NCBI GenBank assembly: GCA_033980235.1
Contig: CM067067.1
Span: 26,682,451-26,746,450 of the forward strand
Length of the DNA stretch: 64,000 nucleotides
DNA from: Diadema setosum
Taxonomy: Eukaryota; Echinodermata; Echinoidea; Diadematoida; Diadematidae
Direction: 5' to 3'
A model generated the notes under the pieces. The model saw only the letters and a list, made by a program, of their open reading frames with translations. It did not search any database and was not told where the DNA came from. This document shows, one piece after another, positions 62,645-64,000 of this stretch (position 1 is the stretch's first letter; every line of letters begins with the position of its first letter). A program made the position numbers and the translations under genes.

Positions 62645-63125
62645 AATCGTAAGCTGTCCATCGTCATAAGGAAGCAGCTCTTGAGAACATACATTTGGTC
62701 AGCTATGAGGTATGCAGAAACATGGACAATAGAGGAGACTCGGGATAAAAAGTCTTGAGGTTTGCTGTGTCACAGGAGAATGAGAATACATCAACTTCAG
62801 AAGTGCTAGAGATGGCATTGGCAGAAAGTGAGCTGCTCTCGACCATCAGGGTACAACTGATGCAGTCTTTGGATCACGTCATGCGAAAAGGCAAAAGGAA
62901 CATGTAATTCTGACTGGATGTTCTGTAAATGGCAAAAGATCATGCGGATGACAACATCTCACTTTCCTTTCCACAATGGCTGGGATAGCTGGTGAAAGAG
63001 CATCCACATTGCTGCAGTTGTGAGGCGACAGCAGGAGCTGGAGGAGGCTTACTGCATCAGTGATCGCCAGTGGGCAGTGACATCCATGGCAGAACAGAGA
63101 GAGAGAGATGTGGGCACCAAATTAA
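62645..63125 (+). pseudogene. C-terminal remnant of a non-LTR retrotransposon polymerase
   Basis: Translation across frameshifts and stops gives KLSIVIRKQLLRTYIWSAMR followed by YAETWTI, the conserved post-RT block usually read as LLKTYVWSVLLYGCETWTI. LSTIRVQLMQSLDHVMRKGK (usual form: RLxFLGHVMRK) and LTGCSVNGKRSCG (usual form: LTGKIEGKRSRGRQR) follow, then LTFLSTMAG. The catalytic domain itself is not found upstream. This C-terminal type differs from those of the 10-14 kb and 42-44 kb elements, so it belongs to another lineage. It carries several stops and cannot be functional. Confidence 0.65.
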
Positions 63126-64000
63126 AAGTCCACGCTATACATTGCTGCAACATTATGGTCACACAAAGAATGCAGCAACCCTGTAGTATGCTTTTGTCTG
63201 CAAAAGTCGAAGCGAACCACACTACCATATCTTGAAATTATGTCAGAACTACAGATGAGAGCCTTTATCTACACAGCCGTTCATGAGGAACCTAGCTTTA
63301 AAGCCCATATTGGGAGATACTGCATTCTTCATTCCAGGCAATTTTTCCTGTTCACCATGTATGATTCACCTTGGCATGAATGTAAGACCAAAGCATTTTA
63401 CATCGGTAATTGATTTATCGTAATTTGACCAAATAGGATGCAGAAATTTATGCAGTTGCCTTAACAGGGTGAGACATTGGCTTGGCAAACACATGGTGTG
63501 AGCAAGGCAGCTCTTGTGTGTGCCGTCCTTGCTTCCCGTGGTTTCTATTCTGGTCGGTTACCTTTCACCATGCATGTGCGAAAAACAGGAGTATCAGAGT
63601 TTCAAAACCAGCCACATTAGAGCCACAAATGGGGAAAGGAGAAAAATAAGAATTGACACATCAGTTTTGGGAACTCAGAGCTGAGCACAGCGGGGCCCTG
63701 TCACTGCCTTTGCCGAGGTAGGGACCATGGTGTTCCACTGACAGGGGTCGACGTGACAATGCCTCATGCTACTGGCCCCATGAGCATGTGGGTACAGTGT
63801 GTAAGTTGCAAAGGACACAGAGAGAGACAGAGAGAGAGAAAAATTGTATTTGCAGAGTGACTCATTAGACAAATACAAGTGAGAGAGAGAGAGACCAAGA
63901 ATTTAGGGTAAAGGGAGAGAGAAGGAGGCAAAGAGAGATTGGACAAAAGCGCGTTTCATGTTCATGACCCAGCAACCAGAAACCGCCGCTGAAGAGAAAA
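63126..64000. other. Unassigned DNA with (GA)n tracts
   Basis: GA-rich tracts at 63818-63840 and 63881-63933. No gene recognised. Confidence 0.45.

Overview
This is an AT-rich, gene-poor, repeat-dominated stretch of a eukaryotic nuclear genome. There are no bacterial operons, and coding signal is confined to short decayed transposon ORFs plus one probable spliced exon. Dinucleotide microsatellites, poly-C/G runs, many fold-back MITEs and CR1/L2-like non-LTR retrotransposon debris suggest a marine invertebrate. Several repeat types resemble ones I associate with echinoderms, but that assignment is inference from memory and no ordinary gene here fixes the species.

Layout. 0-10 kb: a decayed reverse transcriptase fragment (2.34-2.72 kb), fold-back elements at 2.8-3.3, 5.26-5.47 and 7.26-7.68 kb, a tRNA-Thr-like SINE head at 5.5 kb, and a near-perfect 135-bp palindrome at 5.77-5.91 kb. 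10-14 kb: a fold-back MITE, then a broken CR1-like retrotransposon (endonuclease, then reverse transcriptase) interrupted by the 3' part of a second retroelement on the other strand. 16.5-17.7 kb: a retroelement 3' end and a small fold-back element. 18.07-21.30 kb: two arrays of a 13-bp unit in opposite orientation around a ~0.7 kb spacer, together resembling a very large fold-back element. 21.8-23.2 kb: a mariner/Tc1-type element with ~186-bp terminal inverted repeats, a truncated DD41D transposase, and a 394-bp MITE inserted in its left repeat. 23-41 kb: mostly unassigned DNA with microsatellites, retroelement 3' ends, MITE fragments and a 616-bp TTAA-flanked fold-back element. 41.8-44.6 kb: a 5'-truncated, frameshifted CR1/L2-like retrotransposon. 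47-52 kb: another fold-back copy and two more retroelement 3' ends. 55.4-56.1 kb: GC-box sequence followed by a probable first coding exon with a signal peptide and a good splice donor. 57-61 kb: two compact MITEs and a SINE/LINE-like tail. 62.6-63.2 kb: a decayed retrotransposon C-terminal region.

Relationships. Most of the structure is transposon biology. Seven retroelement 3' ends scattered through the window carry the same hairpin, with a conserved loop and different but self-complementary stems. Several MITEs share TTAA target duplications, as expected for piggyBac-mobilised elements. Two clear nested insertions give relative ages: a retroelement inside a retroelement at 13.16 kb, and a TTAA MITE inside a mariner-type repeat at 21.87 kb. 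The only candidate host gene starts near 55.8 kb on the plus strand. I could not recognise its later exons.
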